Below are positions 16,913 to 26,170 of a stretch of 64,000 nt of DNA, piece by piece; within the stretch, counting starts at the first letter, position 1; each line of letters starts with the position of its first letter. Under the pieces are notes generated by a model. It made no database searches, was not told the DNA's origin, and saw only the letters and a list, made by a program, of their open reading frames with translations. Both the position numbers and the translations under genes were made by a program. Source of the stretch: Bacillus sp. EB01 (GTDB lineage Bacteria > Bacillota > Bacilli > Bacillales > Cytobacillaceae); the NCBI RefSeq assembly GCF_000613125.1, contig NZ_HG964497.1, positions 937,207 to 1,001,206 on the forward strand, written 5' to 3'.

Positions 16913-17584
16913 CTATGTTCGGCCTGGTGCTGCCCATTTCACTGCGTTTATGATAACTTTTTGGATATATTTGTTTTGGTAGGTCGGGAACGTCTCGTGT
17001 CCTGGACGAAAATAGAAAATCCTCCCCTTCCCGCGGGTAAACGTACAACCGCTTCGGAACACTTCCCCACCGGTAAACCAGCTTATGAAGACAAGTTCGT
17101 CCGGCTGTGGGATATCGAAGTGCTCGCCGTACATCTCCTCTTGCTCTAGCTCGATGACCTCTGGAATCCCATTGGCAATCGGGTGGCCCGGTTCGACTAC
17201 CCATAGCCGTTCCTTGTCGTCTGCTTCTCGCCATTTCAAACTGCAGTCAGTTCCCATAAGCTTTTTGAAAATTTTTGAGTAATGGGCAGAATGCAAGGCA
17301 ATCAGGCCCATTCCTTCCAAAACGCGGTGCTTCACTTTTTCAACAATTTCATCCCTTACTTCCTCATGGGATTGATGCCCCCACCAAATTAAAACGTCCG
17401 TATTTTGCAGTACTTCGTCAGTTAATCCGTGCTCTGGCTCATCAAGCGTTGCTGTTGTGACAGACTCAATTCCCGCTTTCTCAAGAAATCGTTTAATTAT
17501 AGTATGTATTCCTTCCGGATAAATCTCCTTTACGGGAAGATCGTTCTTTTCATGACGGAATTCATTCCAGATGGTTACTTTCAT
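16913..17584 (-). CDS. ThuA-like domain protein (trehalose-utilisation family)
   Basis: A 223-residue cytosolic protein of the ThuA family, with a glutamine-amidotransferase-like fold. Marks include the N-terminal [42 protein letters not shown], and the late [16 protein letters not shown]. ThuA in rhizobia takes part in trehalose or related disaccharide use; in Bacillaceae the role is unproven. Start at ATG with AGGAGG 8 nt upstream. It is monocistronic and transcribed away from the riboswitch-controlled operon, so the two are not obviously linked. Confidence 0.88.
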   Translation of the reverse strand: MKVTIWNEFRHEKNDLPVKEIYPEGIHTIIKRFLEKAGIESVTTATLDEPEHGLTDEVLQNTDVLIWWGHQSHEEVRDEIVEKVKHRVLEGMGLIALHSAHYSKIFKKLMGTDCSLKWREADDKERLWVVEPGHPIANGIPEVIELEQEEMYGEHFDIPQPDELVFISWFTGGEVFRSGCTFTRGKGRIFYFRPGHETFPTYQNKYIQKVIINAVKWAAPGRT

Positions 17585-17718
17585 ATTGATTACCTCCTAT
17601 CTATTGAAACGTTCCCTTCTCTGCCAAGTGCTAACCACTTCGGAGAAAAAAAGCAGCTGGGCATCTTGCCTTTTGCAGAAAGTGGATTTCAGGAAAAATT
17701 ATGTGTAATCTTTATAGT

Positions 17719-17747
17719 TTGCTATTCTATGAGACTTTCGTTAATAT
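17719..17747 (+). promoter_or_regulatory. Probable promoter of the B12-riboswitch / ribonucleotide reductase operon
   Basis: TTGCTA (17719-17724) and TAATAT (17742-17747) are separated by 17 nt, about 60 bp before the riboswitch aptamer. The 17585-17718 stretch shows nothing else definite. Confidence 0.55.
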
Positions 17748-17805
17748 ACTATACATGTACTAGATGATGGTGATTTTAATAAAATAACAACTATATATAG
17801 TATTG

Positions 17806-18112
17806 CCTTGAGATTGGATGCCATTGGGCTTAATAGGGAATCCGGTGAAATGCCGGAACTGCCCCCGCAACTGTAAATGCGACGAAATGAACAAACCACT
17901 TTGCAACGTGCTTGGATGTCAGGTGCCTGCAGGGGAAGGGTTCAAAGTAGGTTGAAGCATAAGTCAGGAGACCTGTCCATCTTAAGCTGTTTCACTTTCT
18001 CGGGGATTGGGAAGATGAAACGATGGCACTCAGCAGGGTCCTGTGTACGCTTTTTTCGCCCTCACCTGAGGTGATCGTTTCATCCGCTCAGTTTCACTGA
18101 GCGGATTTTTAT
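17806..18112 (+). ncRNA. Cobalamin (B12) riboswitch with terminator platform
   Basis: The aptamer (about 17806-17985) shows the canonical elements: GGGAATCCGGTGAAATGCCGGAACTGCCCCCGC around 17836-17868, the following AACTGTAA, and the B12 box AAGTCAGGAGACCTG at 17961-17975. Downstream are a long hairpin (GATGAAACGAT 18014-18024 with ATCGTTTCATC 18074-18084) and an overlapping terminator (ATCCGCTCAGT / ACTGAGCGGAT at 18082-18106, then T run). The partial overlap at 18082-18084 suggests competing structures. Adenosylcobalamin is expected to favour termination and so switch off the downstream reductase. Confidence 0.95.
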
Positions 18113-18132
18113 TTTATCAGGAGGGGATTTTC

Positions 18133-20421
18133 ATGGAACATCAAATTCAGATTGAGGGGTTGGACCTAGCAAAGGCAATCGAAGAAACGGCCAGTCAATA
18201 CAAGCTTGATATTACAGAAATTATGGGGAAAGTAGCTGAGTGGCGGGCATCAGGCAAAGATGTAAACTACCAGGCAATGTTATATGCATTGAATAGAATA
18301 GCAATGGACCAGCCAAATTGGACTTTTTTAGCAGCAAGACTTTATCTTAAAGAATTATATAAAGAAGCAGCAAGAAACCGCGGATACGACGCGGATTTAC
18401 AATATGGCGATTTATATAACCTGATTATAACTTTAACGAAAAAAGGGATTTACTCCCCGGAGCTATTAAACACATATACAAGAGAAGAAATAGAGGAACT
18501 CGAAAGGGAAATTAAACCTGAAAAAGACTGCCTCTTTAATTACATAGGATTATTTTTATTCGCAGACAGGTATTTGGCAAGGGACCATGAGAGAAATTTA
18601 TTCGAGCTGCCTCAGGAACGATTTATGATTATCGCAATGTATTTATTGATGAATGAGCCTAAGCCCAACAGGCTTTCCCTTATCAAAGAAGCTTATTGGG
18701 CCATGAGCAATTTATACATGACCGTGGCGACACCTACCCTTTCCAATGCCGGGAAAAATTATGGCCAACTTTCCTCCTGCTTCATTGATACGGTTGAGGA
18801 TTCTCTCGATGGTATCTACTTGAACAATTGGGATATCGCGCGATTAAGCAAGGATGGCGGCGGGATTGGAGTATATTACGGGAAAGTTCGCGCGCTTGGC
18901 TCTGATATAAAAGGCTTCAAAGGAATGTCTTCCGGAGTCATTCCCTGGATCCGTCTCATTAACGGAACAGCGGTAAGCGTCGACCAGCTTGGACAAAGGC
19001 AAGGAGCTATCGCAGTCTATCTTGATGTTTTTCATAAAGATATCATGAACGGTTTCCTCGATTTAAAAACCAATAATGGTGATGAACGGAGAAAAGCTCA
19101 TGATATTTTTACAGGTGTAGCGATTCCTGACCTGTTTATGGAAATGCTGCTTGAAACAGATGAACATGGGCGGAGTATTGGAGTGTGGCACACCTTTTGT
19201 CCCCACCAAGTAAAGCAATTGATGGGATGGAAAGATGAAAACGGACAGCCACTTGGGCTAGAGGACTTTTATGATGATGTCGATAAAAAGATGTTCACCG
19301 AAAAATACATGGAAGCTGTCAGCAATCCACTCCTGCCAAGGAAAACATATCGGGCAATGGATATCATGGCGAGAATAATGGTGGCCCAGCTTGAGACCGG
19401 GACTCCTTATATGTTCTATAGGGATGAAGTAAACCGCCAGAATCCTAATAAACACCTGCTCGGTGAAGGAAGGACGGCGATTTATTGCAGTAACTTATGT
19501 ACGGAGATCACCCAGAACATGTCACCAACAACGATTATTAACGAATATGAGAATCAAGACGGCAATCTGGTGACAGTCCGAAAGCCTGGTAATTTCGTTG
19601 TTTGCAACCTCTCCTCAATCAATTTGGCAAAAGCATTTTCAGCTTCGGTACTGGAACGACTCATTAAAATCCAGGTCAGGATGCTTGATAACGTCATTGA
19701 TTTAAACACGATTCCGGTTGCACAGGCTCAGAAAACCAATCAAATGTTCAGGGCAATTGGCCTTGGTTCGTTCGGTTGGCATCACTTGCTGGCATTAGAA
19801 GGAATCCATTGGGAATCTGAAAAGGCGGTTGAATTTGCAGATAAGCTTTACGAGGATATCGCTTATTACACAATCCTTTCCTCAATGGAACTAGCAAAGG
19901 AAAAAGGAGCCTACAGCAAATTCAAAGGTTCTGAATGGGAAACCGGCAATTATTTTAAAAGAAAAAATTACACATCGAGCCGTTGGCAAGATCTGAAGGA
20001 TAAGATTCAGACACACGGCCTTCGCAATGGCTGGCTCATGGCGGTCGCACCCAATTCCTCTACCGCAAAAATAGGCGGTTCTACGGATGGAATCGACCCG
20101 CTCTACTCGGTGGAATACGCGGAAGAAAAAAAGAACTTCAAGTTTAAGGTAACAGCACCGGATTTAAACCATGTTACCTATAACTATTACCGCCGCGCCC
20201 GGCATGAACTTGACCAAACCTGGAGCATCCGCCAGAATGCCAAACGCCAGCGACATATCGACCAATCAATCAGCTTCAATCTTTACGTGAGGCATGACAT
20301 TAAGGCGAAGGACCTATTAAACCTCCATATCGAATCATGGAAACAGGGATTGAAGACTACCTATTATGTCCGGAGTACGTCACAGGCCCAAATTGAAGAA
20401 TGTGAAGCTTGTCATAGTTAA
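18133..20421 (+). CDS. nrdA: Class I ribonucleotide reductase alpha subunit
   Basis: Large catalytic subunit that reduces ribonucleotides to deoxyribonucleotides, 762 residues. Visible active-site residues: redox cysteines C216 (SSCF) and C491 (VVCNLSS), the SNLCTEI block with N454, thiyl-radical C456 and E458, the radical-transfer pair Y744-Y745, and a C-terminal C757/C760 pair (CEACHS) for re-reduction. The N-terminus has no recognisable full ATP-cone. The gene follows a B12 riboswitch and is spaced 17 bp from the beta subunit. Start at ATG with AGGAGGGG upstream. It is class I, not the B12-dependent class II, which makes the riboswitch logical. Whether it counts as subclass Ia or Ib is not decided here; the symbol is used for the class only. 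Confidence 0.95.
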   Translation: MEHQIQIEGLDLAKAIEETASQYKLDITEIMGKVAEWRASGKDVNYQAMLYALNRIAMDQPNWTFLAARLYLKELYKEAARNRGYDADLQYGDLYNLIITLTKKGIYSPELLNTYTREEIEELEREIKPEKDCLFNYIGLFLFADRYLARDHERNLFELPQERFMIIAMYLLMNEPKPNRLSLIKEAYWAMSNLYMTVATPTLSNAGKNYGQLSSCFIDTVEDSLDGIYLNNWDIARLSKDGGGIGVYYGKVRALGSDIKGFKGMSSGVIPWIRLINGTAVSVDQLGQRQGAIAVYLDVFHKDIMNGFLDLKTNNGDERRKAHDIFTGVAIPDLFMEMLLETDEHGRSIGVWHTFCPHQVKQLMGWKDENGQPLGLEDFYDDVDKKMFTEKYMEAVSNPLLPRKTYRAMDIMARIMVAQLETGTPYMFYRDEVNRQNPNKHLLGEGRTAIYCSNLCTEITQNMSPTTIINEYENQDGNLVTVRKPGNFVVCNLSSINLAKAFSASVLERLIKIQVRMLDNVIDLNTIPVAQAQKTNQMFRAIGLGSFGWHHLLALEGIHWESEKAVEFADKLYEDIAYYTILSSMELAKEKGAYSKFKGSEWETGNYFKRKNYTSSRWQDLKDKIQTHGLRNGWLMAVAPNSSTAKIGGSTDGIDPLYSVEYAEEKKNFKFKVTAPDLNHVTYNYYRRARHELDQTWSIRQNAKRQRHIDQSISFNLYVRHDIKAKDLLNLHIESWKQGLKTTYYVRSTSQAQIEECEACHS

Positions 20422-20438
20422 CTAGAGAGGAGAAACCC

Positions 20439-21485
20439 ATGAATATATATGCCCCTTTAACTAAAAGCAAATTATTAAATCTTAGTGAACCAAACCGGTC
20501 AACTGGGATTATCAACGGAAAAACATCCGGTTTGCTCAACTGGAATGATATTGCCTATCCGCAGATGTACGACGTTTATCAAACGCTGCTGTCAAACTTC
20601 TGGAAAGCGCAGGAGATTAATATGCAAGATGATATAAAGCAGTGGGACTACCTTAGCGAAATAGAAAAAGACATCTTTTTACGGGTCAATACTCAGCTTG
20701 CTTCGTTGGACAGCCTCCAGACACCAACGATGAGCCAGGTTATGGACTATGTCACCGATTCAAGTTTTAAAGCAATTTTTGCTGTCATCTCCCAACAAGA
20801 AGCTGTCCATAATGAATCATACTCATATATCCTTAGCTCACTGGTGCCTTTAAGCGAACAAAACAATCGTTTCAATCAAGCCAAAGAAGATCGGATTGTT
20901 CAAAAAAGAAATAAGTTCATTTTACAATCATATGAGCAATTTCGAAGTGAACCGTCCCCCCAAGCATTATTTGAGCTAGGGATAAACTCCATTAACCTGG
21001 AAGGAATTTATTTTTACGCGGGCTTCGCCTTTTTTTACAATCTTGCCCGCCAGCAAAAGATGCTTAAAACAAGCACCATGATCAGCTATATTCAACGTGA
21101 TGAAATGCAGCATGCCTATTTCATGTCACAGTTTATCCGAATTATGTTAGCAGAAAACCCCGAACTAAATACAAGTGAAAACATTCAATTTATCTATGAG
21201 GCTATTGGACAAGCTGTTTTATTGGAGAAGGAATGGGCAGACGAAATCCTGCACGACATCAATGGAATCGATCTTGAAGAGTTTCATTCATACATCGAAT
21301 ATTTGGCCAATAAAAGACTGCGTCAATTAGGATTTACTAATTTATTTAAGGAAAGAGAAAACCCGATGCCATGGATTCACGTTTTTAGCGATGAAATGAT
21401 CAATGAAACGAAATCCGATTTTTTTGAGCAAAAATCCCGAACATATTCAAAGGTGACTCAATCCAATGGCTTTGATGAGCTATAA
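20439..21485 (+). CDS. nrdB: Class I ribonucleotide reductase beta (radical) subunit
   Basis: Dimetal-tyrosyl-radical subunit of 348 residues. All ligand positions of the family are present: D91 (SLDSLQ), E121 and H124 (QQEAVH), E188 (NLEGIYFY), and E222 and H225 (RDEMQH). The radical tyrosine is Y128, four residues after H124, as in E. coli NrdB Y122. It is therefore a normal Tyr-radical protein, not a Tyr-less variant. Start at ATG with AGAGAGGAG upstream. The end overlaps the flavodoxin gene, a sign of translational coupling. Confidence 0.95.
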   Translation: MNIYAPLTKSKLLNLSEPNRSTGIINGKTSGLLNWNDIAYPQMYDVYQTLLSNFWKAQEINMQDDIKQWDYLSEIEKDIFLRVNTQLASLDSLQTPTMSQVMDYVTDSSFKAIFAVISQQEAVHNESYSYILSSLVPLSEQNNRFNQAKEDRIVQKRNKFILQSYEQFRSEPSPQALFELGINSINLEGIYFYAGFAFFYNLARQQKMLKTSTMISYIQRDEMQHAYFMSQFIRIMLAENPELNTSENIQFIYEAIGQAVLLEKEWADEILHDINGIDLEEFHSYIEYLANKRLRQLGFTNLFKERENPMPWIHVFSDEMINETKSDFFEQKSRTYSKVTQSNGFDEL

Positions 21486-21933
21486 AAAGAATATCGCTAT
21501 AATTTACACATCTATAACCGGAAACACGAAAGAGCTTGCAGAAATAATAGAAAGCGAGTTTAGGAAACTGTCCATATATCCTGTCATCTATCAGGCGAAC
21601 CTGTTCCCAATGGAAATACTTGGCACATTTGACGCTGTGATTGTCGGAACGTATACGTGGGGTAATGGAACACTGCCCCGTGAAATTCTCCCTATTTATA
21701 ATGGATTTGAAACTCAAGATGTTTCAGAAGTTGTGACCGGGGTGATTGGCACCGGGGACAGTTTCTATCCCAACTTTTGTGGTGCTGTCGATGAGTTTAG
21801 GGATATGCTTTTCGTACAGTCTAGGCTAGCAGCTACCTTAAAAGTGGAACTAAAACCTCAAATGACCGACCTGCCACGCTGCAAGAGGTTTGTGGAAAGT
21901 ATACTAAAATGTGTGGAGAAAGTTAAAAATTAA
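21466..21933 (+). CDS. Flavodoxin, putative reductant or activator of the ribonucleotide reductase
   Basis: A 155-residue FMN protein. Marks are the phosphate-binding loop YTSITGNTKEL near the N-terminus, a tryptophan FMN-stacking loop (GTYTWGNGTLP) and a second loop GVIGTGDSFYPNF. It resembles classical flavodoxins more than NrdI, being longer and with the typical T-x-T/S-GNT loop. It overlaps nrdB by 20 bp and is therefore part of the B12-controlled operon. It probably delivers electrons to build or maintain the beta-subunit metal-radical site, which is inference from context. Start at the ATG at 21466; an in-frame ATG at 21475 is an alternative. Confidence 0.85.
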   Translation: MALMSYKKNIAIIYTSITGNTKELAEIIESEFRKLSIYPVIYQANLFPMEILGTFDAVIVGTYTWGNGTLPREILPIYNGFETQDVSEVVTGVIGTGDSFYPNFCGAVDEFRDMLFVQSRLAATLKVELKPQMTDLPRCKRFVESILKCVEKVKN

Positions 21934-21996
21934 TGAATATAAGGTTTTCCATGTTAGAGCCATACATTAATCCGGCTTAGTCTAATTAGGAAAAGA

Positions 21997-22025
21997 GCAG
22001 TCCAATTCATTCCGAATTGGACTGC
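21997..22025. terminator. Intrinsic terminator between convergent operons
   Basis: A perfect 12-bp stem (GCAGTCCAATTC / GAATTGGACTGC) with a 5-nt loop. The T run is better on the minus strand, serving the sugar-binding lipoprotein gene; it may act for the flavodoxin side as well. Confidence 0.85.
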
Positions 22026-22059
22026 AAAGTTGCGGATTTCAAACCCCTATCTGTGAGAA

Positions 22060-23154
22060 CTATTTTTTATCATACCCATAAACTTCTTCCCTTGAATGGA
22101 ATCCATCCGCAATTACGATCTCGTCAATTGTATTTTTATCGACCGCGATTGGTGGAAGTAGTACGGACGGGACCTCTACTTTGCCATTGTTTATAATCCT
22201 GAATGTTTCTGGGCTTTCACCTTTTGCAAGCTGGACAGCAAGCCGGGCAGCTTCCTCAGTTAAGGATTTAATCGACTTATACACAGTCATTTTCTGAGTT
22301 CCGGAAAGAATTCTGTGCATGGCTGCAAGATCCGCGTCCTGGCCGGCAACGGGGATTTTGCCCTCTAGTCCCTGCGCCTTAAGTGCTTGTATCACTCCAC
22401 CGGCAGTGGCATCATTTGCTGCAATAACGGCATCAATCTGATTACCATTGGCCTCCAAGGCGGCCTGCATGTTTGCAAAGGCATTGTCCGGTGTCCAATC
22501 CTTACTCCATTGGTCATATACTACCTTTATGTCCCCTTTATCAATAAAAGGTTGTAGGACTTTGAAAACACCTTTTTTAATTAAATGTGCATTATAATCT
22601 GTCTCGGCTCCTCCGATATAGACATATTTGCCTTTTGGAACCAAATCCGTTATCGCCTTGGCTTGCAGCTCACCGACCTGGAGATTATCGAAGGAAACAT
22701 AATAATTAAGATTGGCGTTTTTTACAAGACGGTCATAGGCAATGACCTTTATGCCAGCGAGATGAGCTTTGTCAACAATTGTGGCCATGGATTCCGCATT
22801 ATGGGGAACGACAACCAGAACGTCTACGCCCTTGCTAATTAGCGTTTCAGCTTGAGCAATTTGCAATGCGTCATCCCCACTGGCAGCCGTCACCTCTACC
22901 TCTGCACCTAAAGCGCGAACAGCCTCTATGAATAAATCCCGATCCTTCAGCCATCTGTCCTCCCGCAATGTATCCATTGAAAAGCCGATTTTGATTTTAC
23001 TGTTATCAAGTTTTGGATCTTCACGCTGCGGTTTCTTCGGTTTCTCCGTTAATGGCGGCTTATCCAGGGCAACCTCTTTTTCACAAGCTTGGAGAACACT
23101 TATTAGGCTTATAGCCATCAGGAAAATTACGATGATGGTAAATATCCTCCGCAT
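22060..23154 (-). CDS. Sugar-binding lipoprotein, XylF-like
   Basis: Periplasmic-binding-protein-fold lipoprotein of 364 residues. A signal sequence ends at a lipobox (SVLQAC), then a lysine/proline-rich linker, then the ribose/xylose-type fold (KIGFSMDTLREDRW, VVVPHNAESMA, AYDRLVKNANLNYYVSFDN, AGQDADLAAMH). Xylose-binding protein XylF is the nearest recognised relative. It begins 2 bp after the response-regulator stop codon and is the last gene of the sensing operon. It lies apart from the transporter's own binding protein, so it may serve sensing or be a spare receptor for the MmsA/MmsB channel. Confidence 0.88.
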   Translation of the reverse strand: MRRIFTIIVIFLMAISLISVLQACEKEVALDKPPLTEKPKKPQREDPKLDNSKIKIGFSMDTLREDRWLKDRDLFIEAVRALGAEVEVTAASGDDALQIAQAETLISKGVDVLVVVPHNAESMATIVDKAHLAGIKVIAYDRLVKNANLNYYVSFDNLQVGELQAKAITDLVPKGKYVYIGGAETDYNAHLIKKGVFKVLQPFIDKGDIKVVYDQWSKDWTPDNAFANMQAALEANGNQIDAVIAANDATAGGVIQALKAQGLEGKIPVAGQDADLAAMHRILSGTQKMTVYKSIKSLTEEAARLAVQLAKGESPETFRIINNGKVEVPSVLLPPIAVDKNTIDEIVIADGFHSREEVYGYDKK

Positions 23155-23155
23155 T

Positions 23156-24727
23156 TCATTCCACCTTTTCCATTTTCCTTACTTGAATTGCTTTATTGCC
23201 AAAAAGACTGGTTCGGTACTCTTTTGGCGATGTACCAGTTGCTTTTTTAAAAACCTTACTGAAATAGTTTGGTTCATGATATCCAACCTCGAAAGTTATT
23301 TCTTTAATGCTTTTTTCAAGGTCATTCAGTAGTTTTTTGGCCTTCTCTATGCGGCATTCTGTTAAAAAATCAATATAATTAACACCAAGCTTTTCCTTAA
23401 AAATTTTGCTAATATAAATCGGGCTTAAGCCTACTTTATTGCCAAGCGCCTCAAGCGAAATATCTTCATGAGAATGCTCAATAATATAGTGTTTTATTTT
23501 CAAAATTGAATCTGTATCCTTCTTCTCGTAGTTCTCGGCATGCTTCTGTCTAATCTTCTCCAGCAAATAACTTGTCTCAGAACGGAGATGGCGATAATCT
23601 TGGGCTTGTGCTGAATAAATGGGCGTTTCCACCTCAATGCCTATTTCATCCATCAACCGGGTTGTAAGCCAAAGTAATTCAAGTACCCTCTGCTGGGCTT
23701 GAAGCAGATTGACTCCGTCATTTTCACAGGATTGAATAACTTCCATTACACCCTGGCGGACTTGTCCCCATTCTCCTAACCTGACCTGGTCGAAGAACTG
23801 TTTTTGCTTTTGCTTGTCGTGCTGCCTGTTTCCATCTCCTCCAAGTATTGGGGTATCCATATAAAAACGGTGCCGGGCTGGGATGGTCCTATCCATGGAA
23901 GCTATTAATGATTCCTGATACGATTGCCTGATTTGATCGAGTGAATCGCACACATTTCCAATTCCTATGAACCAATCTTTGCTAAGGCTCGAATTTGATA
24001 AGGAAAGTATATCCCTCGCTAGTGAGGCCGCCTGGGATCGGAACGATACATCCTGTTTCCTGAACACAATGATAGGAATCTGGTGGCTATACATGGCTCC
24101 AACCCACCCGCTATGTGCCTTTCTAACCTTTTCTTTCACCATTGAGTAATAAGACTCAGGCTCTTCCGGCAAGATAACAAGCATTATAAAACTTTGATTT
24201 GCTGATCGTATATCTAGCATTTCAACAAGCATATTGATATGGACCTCATGTACATGGTCAAACAACAATTGGGTGACAACATCGGTTTCGACGAGTGCCA
24301 GTGCTTTTTGCATAGCCGCATCCTGAATCTTTCTAGACTCAAGACTGTGCTTTTCCGACTTGCACTCTTGCAGCACCCTGCCGACAGTCGTGGTTATTTC
24401 CGTGGCTTTGCTCGGTTTTAGCAAATAATCTTTAACGCCAAGCTTAATCGCCTGACGTGCATATTCAAACATATCAAAGGCTGTAACCATGACAAATTTT
24501 ATATGTGGCTGATTTTCCTTAATTGCCGCTATTGCCTCAAGACCGCTCATGCCTGGCATCTTGATATCCATTAAAATAAGATCGGGATGAAATTCATCTG
24601 CAAGCGCAATGGCCGTACTACCATTCTTGGCCTCTTCGATAAGGATGTCAGGAAACGCCTTCTGCAATATCGCGCGAAGCCCTTCTCTTTCAATCTGTTC
24701 GTCATCAACAATCAGGAGCTTCATCAT
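23156..24727 (-). CDS. YesN-type response regulator with AraC DNA-binding domain
   Basis: A 523-residue transcription regulator. The N-terminal receiver domain has the acidic pocket D8-D9 and phospho-acceptor D54 (LMDIKMPG). A long middle section follows, then an AraC-type double helix-turn-helix at the C-terminus (LSPIYISKIFKEKLGVNYIDFLTECRIEKA ... VGYHEPNYFSKVFKKATG). The ATG overlaps the kinase stop codon (ATGATGA), so the two are translationally coupled. It is expected to activate the sugar transporter upstream; no binding site has been identified. Confidence 0.93.
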   Translation of the reverse strand: MMKLLIVDDEQIEREGLRAILQKAFPDILIEEAKNGSTAIALADEFHPDLILMDIKMPGMSGLEAIAAIKENQPHIKFVMVTAFDMFEYARQAIKLGVKDYLLKPSKATEITTTVGRVLQECKSEKHSLESRKIQDAAMQKALALVETDVVTQLLFDHVHEVHINMLVEMLDIRSANQSFIMLVILPEEPESYYSMVKEKVRKAHSGWVGAMYSHQIPIIVFRKQDVSFRSQAASLARDILSLSNSSLSKDWFIGIGNVCDSLDQIRQSYQESLIASMDRTIPARHRFYMDTPILGGDGNRQHDKQKQKQFFDQVRLGEWGQVRQGVMEVIQSCENDGVNLLQAQQRVLELLWLTTRLMDEIGIEVETPIYSAQAQDYRHLRSETSYLLEKIRQKHAENYEKKDTDSILKIKHYIIEHSHEDISLEALGNKVGLSPIYISKIFKEKLGVNYIDFLTECRIEKAKKLLNDLEKSIKEITFEVGYHEPNYFSKVFKKATGTSPKEYRTSLFGNKAIQVRKMEKVE

Positions 24728-26169
24728 GCTACTTGGTTCTCCTTAGTTTTAGGTATTTTCAAGACAATCTTTGTTCCTTTATCTTTATTGCTCAGGATTT
24801 CCATTACATCTTGCTGTCCGTAAAAAAGGCGGAGGCGCTGTATGACATTGCTAAAGCCGATTCCCGTGGACTGGCCATCCGTCTTAACAGGAAGTTCCTC
24901 TAAAATAGACCTAATTGTATCTGCCGCCATCCCCGGCCCGTCATCTTCAAGTTCAATAAGGATCCATTCACCCCCATCAACGACCCGGAACCATATAGAC
25001 CCGCCATTTTCCCTCGGTTCAATCGCGTGGATGACAGCGTTTTCAACAATAGGCTGCAATGTCAGACCCGGTATTTGGATATCCAGGCATGATTCATCGA
25101 TTTCCTTATAAAATTGAAGGCGTTCTGTAAACCTCGCTTTTTGAATTTCGATATACTGTTGCAATACATCGGCCTCTTCACCTAGTGTGACAGAAGTGTC
25201 GATTCTTTTTAGGTTGTATCGCAATAGTCCAGCTACGTTTACAAGCAGATCACTCGTCTCTTCGGCCCCCTCAAGATACGCTTTTTTGGAAAGTATATTA
25301 AGAGTGTTAAAGAGAAAATGCGGATTTATCTGGCTCTGCAAAGTACGAAGCTGACTTTCCTGCAAAAGAAGCTTGTTTTCCTGCAGTTCCCGTTCAAGAA
25401 GCGCCTTTTCTCGGATTTCTGATATTAAGTTATTAATATTGATTCTCATCCGGTCAAACGTTTTTCCAAGAAAAGCAATTTCATCATTAGATTTAATGTC
25501 GATTTTCAAATCAAACCGTCCCTTTGACAGTTCGTTTGCTGCCTGGGTCAATTTAAGAACGGGTTTTGTAATACTTCTCGAAAACCAGTACGTAATCGCC
25601 AGCATTAAAAAGGTGATAAGAAGCATAAGCCAAATCCCTAATGTCCGCAGATCATTGGACTGCTGGATAATACCGTGATAAAAACTTTCATATGTTTTTA
25701 ATTCCTTGTCCAACAAAACAAGTGTTGTATCAGAAATATATCCTGTAATTCGTGTTGCTTCAGAAAATTCCTTTAAAGACGCCTCGGTTTCATTTTCTGT
25801 TTGGAACAGGAGAGACCTATCCACTGTTTCTATCAGGCTATCAATCAAGTTTACAATGTTTGTAAGTTCAAAATCGTTCTCGTCGTTTTTAAGAGCAAAG
25901 ACTTTATATTTTGCACTCCGCAGCTCCCCTTTACTTTTAATAACCTCCTCGAAATTTTCCTTTGAAGACTTTATCAAGTAATCGTTCACATCTGTAATCA
26001 GTTTCTGGCTTGAAATCGTCACTTCGTTTAGGCTTAAGTAACGCTCAAGGATATCATTATATTGGGTTTGCGTTTTTTGATTGTAAAAAGTAAGCGCCCC
26101 CCAAATTGAGGCCATTATGAAAAGGACTGTAATGGCATGCATCCATATTTTCTTTTGAATTTTGCTCAT
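24724..26169 (-). CDS. YesM/LytS-type sensor histidine kinase
   Basis: Membrane kinase of 481 residues. TM1 lies near residues 10-28, an extracytoplasmic sensor region of about 140 residues follows, then TM2 (LGIWLMLLITFLMLAITYWF) and a HAMP domain. The His_kinase motif QINPHFLFNTLN holds the phosphorylated histidine, and an HATPase_c domain has DDGPGM and STGIGFSNV. The sensor region is short and helical, as in kinases that read the sugar through a partner binding protein. The gene starts 1 bp after the membrane-anchored binding protein, which supports such a complex. Confidence 0.92.
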   Translation of the reverse strand: MSKIQKKIWMHAITVLFIMASIWGALTFYNQKTQTQYNDILERYLSLNEVTISSQKLITDVNDYLIKSSKENFEEVIKSKGELRSAKYKVFALKNDENDFELTNIVNLIDSLIETVDRSLLFQTENETEASLKEFSEATRITGYISDTTLVLLDKELKTYESFYHGIIQQSNDLRTLGIWLMLLITFLMLAITYWFSRSITKPVLKLTQAANELSKGRFDLKIDIKSNDEIAFLGKTFDRMRININNLISEIREKALLERELQENKLLLQESQLRTLQSQINPHFLFNTLNILSKKAYLEGAEETSDLLVNVAGLLRYNLKRIDTSVTLGEEADVLQQYIEIQKARFTERLQFYKEIDESCLDIQIPGLTLQPIVENAVIHAIEPRENGGSIWFRVVDGGEWILIELEDDGPGMAADTIRSILEELPVKTDGQSTGIGFSNVIQRLRLFYGQQDVMEILSNKDKGTKIVLKIPKTKENQVA

Positions 26170-26170
26170 T

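Noticed and set aside
21466-21933. NrdI
   Set aside because: The loop pattern T-x-TGNT and the tryptophan FMN loop, and a length of 155, fit flavodoxin better than NrdI.
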